Assembly: GCF_039645585.1 (NCBI RefSeq) | Contig: NZ_CP147915.1 | Location: 1,860,001 to 1,924,000 of the forward strand | Origin: Sulfurimonas sp. HSL-1656 | Lineage (GTDB): Bacteria; Campylobacterota; Campylobacteria; Campylobacterales; Sulfurimonadaceae | Length of the DNA stretch: 64,000 bases | Reading direction: 5' to 3' | Shown: positions 40,400-49,024 of the stretch, one piece after another | Layout of the letters: every line of letters begins with the position of its first letter | How positions within the stretch are numbered: position 1 is the first letter of the stretch | Program-made: the position numbers and the translations under genes | Notes under the pieces: generated by a model | Database searches by the model: none | The model's input: only the letters and a program-made list of their open reading frames with translations | Told to the model about the DNA's origin: nothing

Positions 40400-40408
40400 T
40401 GCTATACT
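40400..40408 (+). promoter_or_regulatory. Extended -10 promoter for the response regulator
   Basis: TGC-TATACT fits an extended -10 element. It lies in an AT-rich gap of 80 bases after folB, 34 bases before the ATG. A ribosome site (AGAGGA) follows. The AT-rich tract upstream could serve as a sigma-contact or operator region. Confidence 0.6.
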
Positions 40409-40442
40409 TCGCGAAAATTTTCAACAGTTAGAGGATTAATGC

Positions 40443-41114
40443 ATGCGCATTTTGATCATTGAAGATGAGATCACACTCAACAAAACTCTTGCCGAAGGGC
40501 TCAAAGAGTTTGGATACCAGAGCGACGTCGTCGAAACCCTCAAAGACGGTGAATACTACCTCGATATCCGCAACTATGACCTGATTCTGATGGACTGGAT
40601 GCTTCCGGACGGAAACAGCATCGACATTATTCCCGACATCAAAGCCAACACACCCAAAACGGCCGTCGTCGTCCTCTCCGCCCGTGACGACAACGAGAGC
40701 GAAATCGCCGCACTTCGCGCCGGTGCGGACGACTTTATCCGCAAGCCCTTCGACTTCGACGTCCTCGTCGCCCGCCTGGAGGCGCGCCTGCGCTTCGGCG
40801 GCAGCAACATCATCGAGATCGAAGACCTGATCATCAACCCCGAAGAAGAGAAGATCATCTACAAAGAGAAGGAGATCGAGCTCAAGGGCAAGCCGTTCGA
40901 GGTCCTGACACACCTGGCGCGCCACCGCGACCAGATCGTCTCCAAAGAGCAGCTGCTCGACGCCATCTGGGAAGAGCCGGAACTCGTCACACCGAACGTC
41001 ATCGAGGTCGCCATCAACCAGATCCGCCAGAAAATGGACAAACCCCTCAGCATCACAACGATTGAAACCGTACGCCGCCGCGGATACCGTTTTTGTTTTC
41101 CGAAAGAAGCATAA
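40443..41114 (+). CDS. hsrA: OmpR-family response regulator, HsrA/CosR type
   Basis: The 223-residue protein has a receiver domain (1-~110) and a winged-helix DNA-binding domain. The C-terminal half (KGKPFEVLTHLARHRDQIV through VRRRGYRFCFPK) is nearly identical to remembered HP1043/HsrA of Helicobacter and CosR of Campylobacter. Unlike those, the receiver keeps canonical residues: Asp8/Glu9, acceptor Asp51 in LILMDWMLPDG, Ser79 and Lys101. It could therefore be phosphorylated. A sensor kinase gene overlaps its end by 22 bases. Targets are probably redox and housekeeping genes, by analogy only. Confidence 0.9.
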   Translation: MRILIIEDEITLNKTLAEGLKEFGYQSDVVETLKDGEYYLDIRNYDLILMDWMLPDGNSIDIIPDIKANTPKTAVVVLSARDDNESEIAALRAGADDFIRKPFDFDVLVARLEARLRFGGSNIIEIEDLIINPEEEKIIYKEKEIELKGKPFEVLTHLARHRDQIVSKEQLLDAIWEEPELVTPNVIEVAINQIRQKMDKPLSITTIETVRRRGYRFCFPKEA

Positions 41115-42400
41115 GAAACCGGTTTCTCATCCAGCTCATCGTCGCTTCGGCGGCGCTGCTGATCATCTTCTCCTCCATACTCTATTTTTACATCCGGCAA
41201 AATATTTACGACGAAAAACAGCTTGAGATGCTGCAGTTCGCCAAGAACATCACCGCATTTCAGTCCCTCTCCGACACGATGAGCAACGATACCGACCCCC
41301 TGCTGGGTGTCAGCGTCGAACTGATCCGCTACGATTCATCCGATACCGAACCGCATTTCTTTGACGACAGCAGCGAGGGGCGCGACTACCTGATTCTCCT
41401 CTACCCCTTCGAGCAAGCCCAGCAGACCTACCTCAAGGTCTCCAAAGATATCAGCACGATGAAGAAACTGCTCAAAAAGATCCTGCGTTCGATCTTTATC
41501 ATCAACGCCATCGGCTTCTTTATCATCGTGCTCTACGCGATCGCCCTCTCCAAAATGCTGACGATCCCCATCCGGCAGCTCAGCCACCGTCTGTCCAACA
41601 TGAACGAGCACCTCGTCCGGCCGATCCGCGTGGAGCACCTCCCCGAGGAGTTCGAACCCCTCGGCATCACGATCAACCGCCTGCTCGGACGGATCCAGAA
41701 CTTCGTCAAGTACCAAAAAGAGCTCTTCATCGGCGCCGCGCATGAGCTCAAAACCCCCCTGGCGGTCATCAAGCTCAAGAACCAGGTCACCCTGATCAAA
41801 AAACGTTCTCCCGAAGAGTATATCGAGGCGATCAAAAAGACGAACGAAACCGTCGACGAAATGAACAAGATCGTCGCCGACATCCTTAATATCGGGCGTC
41901 AGGAGGGGGCGCAGCTCGAAGCGCCGGTACGCCGGGACATCATCGACATGCTCCGGCGCAAGGGGGAAGACTTCACCCTGCTCGCCCGTGCCGAACAGAA
42001 GACGCTCGAATACGACCTCCAGCCCGAAACCTATGAGGCGACGATCCAGGAGGGACTGCTCAACCAGATCCTGCAGAACTTCCTGCAAAACGCCGTCAAA
42101 TTCACGCCCGAAGGGCGCAAGATCACCCTGACCAGCCGCGCCGAGGGGGAAGACCTCGTGATCAGGGTGATCGACGAAGGGTGCGGGATCGACGATAGCG
42201 TCGACCTCTTCGCCCCTTTCAAACGCCTCGGGAACAAATCCGGCGTCGGCCTGGGACTCTTCCTGGCCAAAAGCGCCGCGGATGCCATGGGGGCGGAGAT
42301 CTCCCTGCGCAACCGGACCGACGGTGTCGACGGCACGGAAGCGACGCTGGTGCTGCGCGCTAAGCTCTGCTGCCCGCTTCCCCTGCCCAAGAAAAAATAG
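41093..42400 (+). CDS. Sensor histidine kinase paired with the HsrA-like regulator
   Basis: The 435-residue kinase has one membrane helix at ~12-33, a periplasmic sensor region of about 95 residues with no recognised fold, a second helix (SIFIINAIGFFIIVLYAIAL), a HAMP-like linker, and a HisKA domain with AAHELKTPLAVIK. The ATPase domain has NQILQNFLQNAVKF, VIDEGCGID and GVGLGLFLAKSAADAMG. The best start is TTG at 41093 inside the regulator gene; SIRNRFLIQ after it is a usual kinase N-terminus. Tight coupling makes it the likely cognate kinase. Confidence 0.9.
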   Translation: MFSERSIRNRFLIQLIVASAALLIIFSSILYFYIRQNIYDEKQLEMLQFAKNITAFQSLSDTMSNDTDPLLGVSVELIRYDSSDTEPHFFDDSSEGRDYLILLYPFEQAQQTYLKVSKDISTMKKLLKKILRSIFIINAIGFFIIVLYAIALSKMLTIPIRQLSHRLSNMNEHLVRPIRVEHLPEEFEPLGITINRLLGRIQNFVKYQKELFIGAAHELKTPLAVIKLKNQVTLIKKRSPEEYIEAIKKTNETVDEMNKIVADILNIGRQEGAQLEAPVRRDIIDMLRRKGEDFTLLARAEQKTLEYDLQPETYEATIQEGLLNQILQNFLQNAVKFTPEGRKITLTSRAEGEDLVIRVIDEGCGIDDSVDLFAPFKRLGNKSGVGLGLFLAKSAADAMGAEISLRNRTDGVDGTEATLVLRAKLCCPLPLPKKK

Positions 42401-42494
42401 GGCGGACTTTCCATCATATTTATCACGAAATCTAATCTCTACAACACCTTTCGGGCGAATGTTTTCCGCTTCAAACTCACCAAAGGTTTCTTCT

Positions 42495-42502
42495 GCTATA
42501 AC
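42495..42502 (+). promoter_or_regulatory. Extended -10 promoter for the ferredoxin gene
   Basis: TGC-TATAAC, an extended -10 element, about 50 bases before the ferredoxin ATG. Confidence 0.5.
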
Positions 42503-42517
42503 TCGCAATTAAATTAC

Positions 42518-42533
42518 TGACGCTAGCGCGTCA
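42518..42533 (+). promoter_or_regulatory. Leader hairpin of the ferredoxin mRNA
   Basis: TGACGC-TAGC-GCGTCA is a perfect 6-bp stem with a 4-base loop located between the promoter and the ferredoxin start. It could stabilise the short mRNA or be an operator dyad. Confidence 0.4.
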
Positions 42534-42551
42534 AAGATAAATGAGGTATGT

Positions 42552-42809
42552 ATGTCCCTGCTGATCAACGATGAATGTATCGCCTGCGATGCCTGTAGAG
42601 AAGAGTGCCCGACCGAAGCGATTGAAGAGGGGGACCCGATCTACATCATCGACCCCGACCGCTGTACCGAATGCGTCGGTACCTATGACGAACCGGCGTG
42701 TATCGCCGTCTGCCCGGTCGACTGTATCGTCCCGGACAAAGACAACGTCGAGACCGTCGCCGAGCTGAAGTTCAAACACGACCAGATCATGGCCGAATAC
42801 GAGGAGTAA
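42552..42809 (+). CDS. 2[4Fe-4S] ferredoxin (YfhL-like)
   Basis: This 85-residue electron carrier has CIACDACREECP and a second cluster motif with an insertion, CTECVGTYDEPACIAVCP, as in the YfhL/Allochromatium-type ferredoxins. The acidic C-terminal tail fits that group. It sits alone with its own promoter and is followed by a terminator hairpin. Likely partners are low-potential enzymes elsewhere in the genome. Confidence 0.95.
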   Translation: MSLLINDECIACDACREECPTEAIEEGDPIYIIDPDRCTECVGTYDEPACIAVCPVDCIVPDKDNVETVAELKFKHDQIMAEYEE

Positions 42810-42820
42810 TCGCTCCTTCT

Positions 42821-42840
42821 CCCGATCCATGCGGGTCGGG
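42821..42840. terminator. Terminator-like hairpin between convergent genes
   Basis: CCCGATCC pairs with GGGTCGGG (one G-T pair) around a 4-base loop, between the ferredoxin stop and the facing antiporter stop. A T-rich run is lacking on the plus strand. Confidence 0.5.
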
Positions 42841-42844
42841 AACC

Positions 42845-44173
42845 CTACCCCCTGTGTGCCTGCGCCGCAGCTGACGCCCGTCTGCTTTTCAGGACAAAGT
42901 ACCCCCACAACGTCACACCGTAACCGAAGATACTCAGCATAACGACACCAATGGTCACCGATTCGAAGAGCGCCTTATGGGCAAAGCTGTCGGGGATCAT
43001 ATGCACGAGGATGATCGAGAGCGCCCCCTTCATCCCGCTGAAGGTGAGAATGAACCACCCCTCGAACCCCACCGGCTTGATCAGGTTGAACCGGTGGCCG
43101 AAAAGGGCGAACTTCGCCATGGAGAGGGCCCGGATCAGCGTCGTGGCGGCGAACATGGCGAGGATCTCGTACCGGTAGTGCCAGAGCTGTTCATAATCGA
43201 CCATTTCCGCCAGGGTAAAGAAGATCATGACCGTCGCCAGGTAGCCGAACTCCTTCGCCATCTCGAAAATATACTCCAGGCGCTGTTCCGTCGTCGCCTG
43301 ATAACCGCCGAAACGGAGCTGATGATAAAGCTGCTCAAGCCGGTAGCTCTTCGTTTTGCGCGCTTCTCGGGCTTCGCTGCGCCGCAGATCGGCATCGATC
43401 CAGGCTTTCGTGGCGATGATGGCCGCGATAAGGGTCAAAATGCCGCTGACGTGCATCTCTTCACCCAGCACGTAGGCCGCATACCCTTCCACGACAAAGA
43501 TGAAGAACTCCCCGCGCTGATGCTCGACCAGCTTCATCATCAGGTAGAACCCGAAGCCCATCGCGATCCCCAGGCCGAGACTGACCGCGAAGACCCGCAG
43601 CGCGTCGAACGAAGCTGCCGCCGGATCGATCGACCCGCTGAGCATCCACGGCAGCCCGACGAAGAAGAAGGCGATGACTGCCGTGGCGTCGTTGCCGAGC
43701 GATTCGCCCTCGATCAGCACCTTGAGGTCATGGCCGATCCCCTCAAAGCGCGACAGCACGGACTGCACGCTCACCGCATCGGTCGCCATGTTGATCGCAA
43801 ACAGCGCCACATAGCCGCCCAGGCTCAGCGGGGCGAAGAGTTCCAACTGGTACAGGCTCGCTCCCGCCGCGATGGAGAGCGCTACGGCGAAGACCGCCAG
43901 GTAGAAGATCTCGAAGCCGAAACGCCGCACATCCGCAAAATGCAGGTGCAGCGCATCCCCCATAAAGATGAGCGGGATACAGAGCAGGATCACGGTATCG
44001 AAGTGGAGCCGCAGATCGAGCGGAACGGCAGCGGGCAGCAGGTGGTAGACGAGGTAAGAACCGATCAGCAGCAAAAAGACGGCGGGAACCTTCAGACGGT
44101 CGGCCAGTGTATCGGAAATAACGACCACGGCCAAGAGGGTAATCAGCATGATTTCGGGGGCAAAAGAGTGCAT
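42845..44173 (-). CDS. CPA1-type cation:proton antiporter
   Basis: The 442-residue protein has about 12 membrane helices. LFAINMATDAVSVQSVL and EGESLGNDATAVIAFFF carry the Asp and Glu-Asn-Asp residues expected in sodium/proton exchangers of the CPA1 family. A soluble insertion near residues 285-330 (SEAREARKTKSYRLEQLYHQL) interrupts the helices. I start at ATG 44173, preceded by AGGAAGG; a longer frame upstream would begin within the neighbouring promoter area. Na+ or K+ specificity cannot be read from the sequence. Confidence 0.88.
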   Translation of the reverse strand: MHSFAPEIMLITLLAVVVISDTLADRLKVPAVFLLLIGSYLVYHLLPAAVPLDLRLHFDTVILLCIPLIFMGDALHLHFADVRRFGFEIFYLAVFAVALSIAAGASLYQLELFAPLSLGGYVALFAINMATDAVSVQSVLSRFEGIGHDLKVLIEGESLGNDATAVIAFFFVGLPWMLSGSIDPAAASFDALRVFAVSLGLGIAMGFGFYLMMKLVEHQRGEFFIFVVEGYAAYVLGEEMHVSGILTLIAAIIATKAWIDADLRRSEAREARKTKSYRLEQLYHQLRFGGYQATTEQRLEYIFEMAKEFGYLATVMIFFTLAEMVDYEQLWHYRYEILAMFAATTLIRALSMAKFALFGHRFNLIKPVGFEGWFILTFSGMKGALSIILVHMIPDSFAHKALFESVTIGVVMLSIFGYGVTLWGYFVLKSRRASAAAQAHRG

Positions 44174-44192
44174 GGACCTTCCTGTTTTCGCC

Positions 44193-44198
44193 ATTATA
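44193..44198 (-). promoter_or_regulatory. -10 box upstream of the antiporter gene
   Basis: TATAAT on the minus strand 20 bases before the chosen ATG, implying a very short leader. Confidence 0.5.
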
Positions 44199-44275
44199 GC
44201 GTGTCGTCCGGGCGCCGAAGGCCTCAAACGAAGCGGCCCGTACCCAACCTTGGCGGACTCTGAGGCGGATTTTTG

Positions 44276-44281
44276 TATAAT
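44276..44281 (+). promoter_or_regulatory. -10 box upstream of the Ppx/GppA gene
   Basis: TATAAT 20 bases before the ATG, in the divergent gap with the antiporter gene. Confidence 0.55.
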
Positions 44282-44301
44282 CCGCTCAAAAAGGCTCACT
44301 T

Positions 44302-45774
44302 ATGGCGAAGCGCACCGCGATCATCGATATCGGGTCCAACTCCGTACGGATGGTCGTCTTCGAAAAAAGCAGCCGCTTTGCCTTCTCCCTGCTGCATGAG
44401 TCCAAAAGCCGCGTCCGGATCAGCGAGGGTGCCTATGCAGCCGGCGGGACCCTTCAGCCCGATGCCATCGAACGTGCTTTGAAAGCCCTGGGAGAGTTTT
44501 TGAGCATCGCCCGCTCCTACGGCAGCCGCAAACTGCTCTGCGTCGCGACCTCCGCCGTCCGTGATGCGCCCAACCGTGCCGAATTTCTTTCCCGTGCCAA
44601 AAAGGAACTCGGCCTGCAGATCAAGGTGATCGACGGTGAGAAAGAGGCCTACCTCGGTGGGGTTGCGGCCGCCAACCTTCTGCCCTCCATGGCGGCCCGC
44701 ACCATTGACATCGGCGGCGGTTCCACGGAGTACGCCTGCATCGCGGCAGGGAGTGTCATGCAGAGCGCTTCGCTCGACCTTGGGACCGTCCGGCTCAAGG
44801 AGCTTTTCTTCGACCGGGGCGACGTCGAAGGGGCCAGCGCCTACATCGATACCCAGTTCGCCGCGATGCCGCCGGTGAGCAGTCCGATCGTTATCGGGAT
44901 CGGCGGGACCTTCCGCGCCCTCGCGCAGATCATCCAGAAAAACCAGGCACATCCGATGAAGAAGCTGCATGCCTTCACCTTCGGCGCGGATGCCCTGATG
45001 GCGCTGGGAAAGAAGATCGTCGCCGCGCCCGACGACGCTTCGCTCAAACAGCTCGGGGTAAAAAAGGAACGCTACGATGTTATCCGTCCCGGGACGCTCA
45101 TTCTCATGCGCTTCTTGCAGCATGTCGGCTGCGAGACCCTGGTCACCAGCGGGGCGGGGGTACGCGAAGGGCTCTACCTGACCGACCTCCTGCGCCACAA
45201 CCGCCACCGCTTTCCTGAGGGGTACAACCCCTCCCTGCGGTACCTGCTTGACTGCCATACGATCGAAACGACCTTCTCCAACCAGCTTCCGACCGTAGCC
45301 ATGCGGCTCTTTGACCTGCTGCAACCCCCCATGGAGCTGCCGGCAGAGAGCCGCCGCCTGCTCAAGATCGCGGCGCAGCTGGCCAAAGTCGGTGCGTCGG
45401 TCCATTTTTACTCCTACCACAAGAACAGCCAGTACCTCGTCGAAAGCGCCCTGGAGTACGGCTACAGCCATGAGGAGATCATGACCGTGGCGGCACTGGT
45501 CCGTTACCACAAGAGCCGCAAGATCGCCAAGCCGTTCCAGAGCGACTACCAGCGGCTCCTGCCCAAGGCGAAGATTCTCAACCGCCTCAACCTCCTGCTG
45601 GCTCTGGCCGACGCCCTGCTGACCCACCGCCCGCACAATATCGACTTCACCCTGACGCTCGACGAAGCCGGCGCTCTGCACGTACGCGCCACAGAAGGTG
45701 CACACCTCTATCTTGCAAAAGAGCAGATCGAACGCCTCGGGATCGAGAAAGAGCTGACGGTATCTATCGATTAG
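44302..45774 (+). CDS. Ppx/GppA family exopolyphosphatase/guanosine pentaphosphatase
   Basis: These ASKHA-fold phosphatases hydrolyse polyphosphate and/or pppGpp. The 490-residue protein has AIIDIGSNSVRMVVFE at the N-terminus, ATSAVRDAPN, a TIDIGGGSTEYACI phosphate loop, DLGTVRLKELFF, and VIGIGGTFRALAQI. A C-terminal HD-like region (residues ~310-490) is present, as in long Ppx forms. Which substrate dominates cannot be told. It converges on bamA. Confidence 0.93.
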   Translation: MAKRTAIIDIGSNSVRMVVFEKSSRFAFSLLHESKSRVRISEGAYAAGGTLQPDAIERALKALGEFLSIARSYGSRKLLCVATSAVRDAPNRAEFLSRAKKELGLQIKVIDGEKEAYLGGVAAANLLPSMAARTIDIGGGSTEYACIAAGSVMQSASLDLGTVRLKELFFDRGDVEGASAYIDTQFAAMPPVSSPIVIGIGGTFRALAQIIQKNQAHPMKKLHAFTFGADALMALGKKIVAAPDDASLKQLGVKKERYDVIRPGTLILMRFLQHVGCETLVTSGAGVREGLYLTDLLRHNRHRFPEGYNPSLRYLLDCHTIETTFSNQLPTVAMRLFDLLQPPMELPAESRRLLKIAAQLAKVGASVHFYSYHKNSQYLVESALEYGYSHEEIMTVAALVRYHKSRKIAKPFQSDYQRLLPKAKILNRLNLLLALADALLTHRPHNIDFTLTLDEAGALHVRATEGAHLYLAKEQIERLGIEKELTVSID

Positions 45775-45777
45775 GCA

Positions 45778-45793
45778 ACGGCCGCCCGGCCGT
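45778..45793. terminator. Hairpin between ppx and bamA
   Basis: ACGGCC-GCCC-GGCCGT, a 6-bp GC-rich stem, lies right after the Ppx/GppA stop and before the facing bamA stop. There is no T-run, so it may be a weak bidirectional terminator. Confidence 0.4.
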
Positions 45794-45816
45794 GTTGAAG
45801 GTCAAAGCGCCGGAGG

Positions 45817-48060
45817 TTAGAAGCGCTGACCGATGGTGAATTCGAAGTGGGAGATCCGGTCGTCCGTTTCCGGGTTGATCGGGTTGGCGAAGACCAGCTG
45901 CAGCGGCCCCATCGGAGAGAACCACTCCAGTGACACCCCGTAGCCGCCGCGGGAGAATTCCGACAGCGAAGAGGTACCGATCCAACCCCAGTCCAGGAAG
46001 GTCGTCAGGCGCATCTTCGCTTTCGGGGCCAGCGGGAAGCTCAGCTCCGCGTTGTTCGAGAAGGTCTGCTTCCCGCCGATCCGGACATTGTCGCCGGAGG
46101 TGGCATTATAGTAGTACGGCATCGAGTATGACTCATACCCGCGAACCGAACCGAGCCCACCCATGTAGAAGCGCTCTGCCAGCGGCAGGTAGCCCGTATC
46201 ACGGGCGAGGTAGTAGCGCGCCTTGTAGCGGAAGATAAGGTCGAACCCGAGCCACTCGTCGAGCCCGTTGTACTTGCTCAGTTCCGTCCGGCTTTTGACA
46301 TAGTCCGCCTGGGCCCCGAGCCCGGCACGCTCGATACTCTCCGAGACCGCCCAGCCGCGCCGCGCCACGTAGTAGTCATCGGTGTTGTCGAAGCTCATGG
46401 CGACCGAGACGGCGCTCTTCGCATAGCTCTCGAAGAAGCGCTGCTGATCCTGGGTATAGAGCGACAGGTTCGCATCTTCGTAGTTGACGTTGGAGTAGGT
46501 GTAGTTGAGGAAGCCGGAGATGTAGCGGCTGAAACGGTGACCGGTCCCCAGCGATACCCCGTCGGAGTGGGTCGTGTAGTCGTTATACTGGAAATCGCTG
46601 TAGAAGATCGAGAAGTTTCCGCTGAAATCGCTGTCGTTGAGGCGCGGGTTGGAGATATTGAACGAGTAGTTGTTCGAACGCTGCGAACGCTCCAGGCGCA
46701 GGCCGACGTTGATCCCCGATCCGAAGATGTTACGGTCGCTGACGCCCACGCTGAGCATGAACCCGCCGTAGCTGCCGTACCCGCCCCCGAGCTGGATATT
46801 GCCCGTCGGTGCCTCTTTGACCTTGACGACCAGGTCCATGGAGTGGTCGTCGACCCGTTTCTCCTCGATCGTGTTGGCGTCGAAATAGCCGGTACGCCCC
46901 AGGGCATTGCGCGAATCCTGCAGGTCCGTCAGCGAATAGAGGTCGCCCGGCCCCAGGTAGAGCTCCCGGCGGACGATACGGTCGAGGGTCCGGTTGTTCC
47001 CCGCGATCACGACGTTGCGGATCCACACCTTCTCGCCCGGGATGATGCGGTAGATCACCTCGAGGGTCCCCTCTTCCTTGTTCTTGCGCAGGTCGGGGAG
47101 GACGCGGACATAGGCGTACCCCAGGTCCGCGATCTTCGTTTTGATGCGCTCGGAGTCCTCACGGAACGTTTTGATGTTGAAGGGCTTTTCCGTTTCCAGG
47201 GTGATGACGTCACGCAGCTCGGTGTCGTCGATGACGTGGGTCTGCTGGTGCAGCTCGATCGCCTTGGTGATATAGACCTGCCCCTCGGTGACCTGGTAGC
47301 TCATCTCAGCCGTATAGTCGTCAAAATCGATCCGGGTGAACGGGGCATCGACCTTCGCGTCCATATAGCCGTGCTGCATGTAGGTATCGCGGATCCGCAT
47401 CGGGTCGTACTGCAGCTGGTCGAGCATCATCTTCCCGTCGTTGCGGCCCCAGAACCACCCCATGAACTGGTGCTCTTTGTTGGCGATGTTGTCGTCGAAG
47501 GTATCGGGGTCGAGTCCCTCCACGCCGCTGAAACTCAGTTTTTCAATCAGGATCGTTTCCCCTTCGTTCACGACGAAGGTGACGCCGACGGAACCGTTGT
47601 CAAGGTGCTCGGTTTCGATCTCGACGACGGAGTCGATCTTCCCCTCCTGCGAAAGGTTGTCGACGATGCGTTTCTTGGCCGCCTCGAGTTTTTTGGGATC
47701 GTAAAGGGTCCCTTTTTTCAGCTGGACGACATCGCGCAGGGTGTCCTCGTCCTTCTCTTTCCAGCCCTTGAGCTCGATACGCGAAATGACCGGTTTTTCT
47801 GTGAAATGGAATGTGAGCGTGCCCGCTTCGAACGTCGCGTAGATGTCCGTAAAGTACCCCTGCCCGAAGAAGCGTTCGATGGTCTGGTCGACCTTCTCCG
47901 TCTCCAGCGGCGCCTCCGCTTTTTGCACCAACAGCTGTTCGGCCACCCCTTCGGAGATGTGGACCAGCCCTTCGAATTGTACTTTTTCAACGGTTTCGGC
48001 GGCGAACGCAAGCGTCGAAACCGTCAAAAACACCGCTATCAGTGCCGACCAGTGTTTCAT
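45817..48060 (-). CDS. bamA: Outer-membrane assembly factor BamA
   Basis: BamA inserts barrel proteins into the outer membrane. The 747-residue protein has a signal peptide (WSALIAVFLTVSTLAFA), five POTRA-type periplasmic repeats (~22-400), and a 16-strand barrel. RFYMGGLGSVRGYE gives the conserved VRGY/F loop motif, and the C-terminus HFEFTIGQRF is a barrel signal with terminal Phe. Length is normal. It is transcribed alone and diverges from tyrA. Confidence 0.97.
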   Translation of the reverse strand: MKHWSALIAVFLTVSTLAFAAETVEKVQFEGLVHISEGVAEQLLVQKAEAPLETEKVDQTIERFFGQGYFTDIYATFEAGTLTFHFTEKPVISRIELKGWKEKDEDTLRDVVQLKKGTLYDPKKLEAAKKRIVDNLSQEGKIDSVVEIETEHLDNGSVGVTFVVNEGETILIEKLSFSGVEGLDPDTFDDNIANKEHQFMGWFWGRNDGKMMLDQLQYDPMRIRDTYMQHGYMDAKVDAPFTRIDFDDYTAEMSYQVTEGQVYITKAIELHQQTHVIDDTELRDVITLETEKPFNIKTFREDSERIKTKIADLGYAYVRVLPDLRKNKEEGTLEVIYRIIPGEKVWIRNVVIAGNNRTLDRIVRRELYLGPGDLYSLTDLQDSRNALGRTGYFDANTIEEKRVDDHSMDLVVKVKEAPTGNIQLGGGYGSYGGFMLSVGVSDRNIFGSGINVGLRLERSQRSNNYSFNISNPRLNDSDFSGNFSIFYSDFQYNDYTTHSDGVSLGTGHRFSRYISGFLNYTYSNVNYEDANLSLYTQDQQRFFESYAKSAVSVAMSFDNTDDYYVARRGWAVSESIERAGLGAQADYVKSRTELSKYNGLDEWLGFDLIFRYKARYYLARDTGYLPLAERFYMGGLGSVRGYESYSMPYYYNATSGDNVRIGGKQTFSNNAELSFPLAPKAKMRLTTFLDWGWIGTSSLSEFSRGGYGVSLEWFSPMGPLQLVFANPINPETDDRISHFEFTIGQRF

Positions 48061-48103
48061 CAGAACCCTATTTGCATCTATTTTCTTGTTTTTAAGAAGA
48101 AGG

Positions 48104-48112
48104 ATTCTACCA
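48104..48112 (-). promoter_or_regulatory. Extended -10 promoter for bamA
   Basis: On the minus strand TGG-TAGAAT forms an extended -10 element 44 bases before bamA. Confidence 0.5.
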
Positions 48113-48157
48113 GCCCGCAGGTTAATAGGACGTAAAAAGCCCCCTCTAATCCTGCGG

Positions 48158-48173
48158 GCGCTACAATTAGCGC
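48158..48173 (+). promoter_or_regulatory. tyrA promoter within a small dyad
   Basis: TACAAT (48162-48167) sits inside the inverted repeat GCGCT/AGCGC. A very strong ribosome site, AAGGAGG, lies between it and the ATG. Confidence 0.45.
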
Positions 48174-48190
48174 GACATTAAGGAGGCGTA

Positions 48191-49024
48191 ATGACACTGG
48201 GAATTATCGGACTGGGACTGATGGGCGGCTCGCTGGGGATGGACCTGCGGCAGCTGCCTTTCGTCAATGAGGTGATCGGACACGACCACAACGCCTCCCA
48301 CTGCGACACGGCGCTGGAGCTGGGACTCGTTGACAAGGTCGTCGACTTCGACACGCTCCTGCAGTGCGATACGATCTTCCTCTCCGTCCCCGTCGACGGC
48401 ATTATGAGCATTCTGCAGCAGATGCCCGGCCGTATCAAAACGGACGCGACCGTCATCGACCTCGGCAGTACCAAGGCCCGTATCGTCGAAAGCATCCCGG
48501 AGAGCATCCGCCGCAACGTCATCGCTGCCCACCCCATGACCGGGACCGAGAACTTCGGTCCCAAGGCAGCCATCACGGGACTCTACAAGGACAAGGTCGT
48601 CGTCCTCTGCGACATGGACGAGTCCGGTAAGCGCCAGCAGGAGACGGCTGTGCGCCTCTTCTCGGGCCTGCACATGCGGCTGCATTACATGCGCGCCCAC
48701 GACCACGACCGCCATGCCGCGTTTATCAGCCACATGCCCCACGCCATCTCCTACTCCCTGGCCAACACGGTACTGAACCAGGAGGACAAGTACAACATCC
48801 TCGCCCTGGCCGCAGGGGGTTTCCGCTCCATGAGCCGCCTGGCAAAGAGTTCGCCCAATATGTGGGAAGATATCTTCCGCCAGAACAAAGAGCACCTCCT
48901 CGAGGCGATCAACCTCTTCGAAGATGAGCTCAGCGCCATGAAAAAGGCGATCAAAGAGGAGGCGTGGGACGAAGTACACGATCGCCTCGAGACGGGCAAA
49001 AAACTGCACGAGATCCTTTTATGA
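48191..49024 (+). CDS. tyrA: Prephenate dehydrogenase
   Basis: TyrA oxidatively decarboxylates prephenate to 4-hydroxyphenylpyruvate in tyrosine synthesis. The 277-residue protein starts with the NAD-binding loop IIGLGLMGGSLGMDL, followed by FLSVPVDGIM, DLGSTKARI, AHPMTGTENFGPKAA and the C-terminal AFISHMPHAISYSLAN and ALAAGGFRSMSRLAKSSP helices. There is no chorismate mutase or ACT domain. It overlaps the next gene by 4 bases. Confidence 0.95.
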   Translation: MTLGIIGLGLMGGSLGMDLRQLPFVNEVIGHDHNASHCDTALELGLVDKVVDFDTLLQCDTIFLSVPVDGIMSILQQMPGRIKTDATVIDLGSTKARIVESIPESIRRNVIAAHPMTGTENFGPKAAITGLYKDKVVVLCDMDESGKRQQETAVRLFSGLHMRLHYMRAHDHDRHAAFISHMPHAISYSLANTVLNQEDKYNILALAAGGFRSMSRLAKSSPNMWEDIFRQNKEHLLEAINLFEDELSAMKKAIKEEAWDEVHDRLETGKKLHEILL

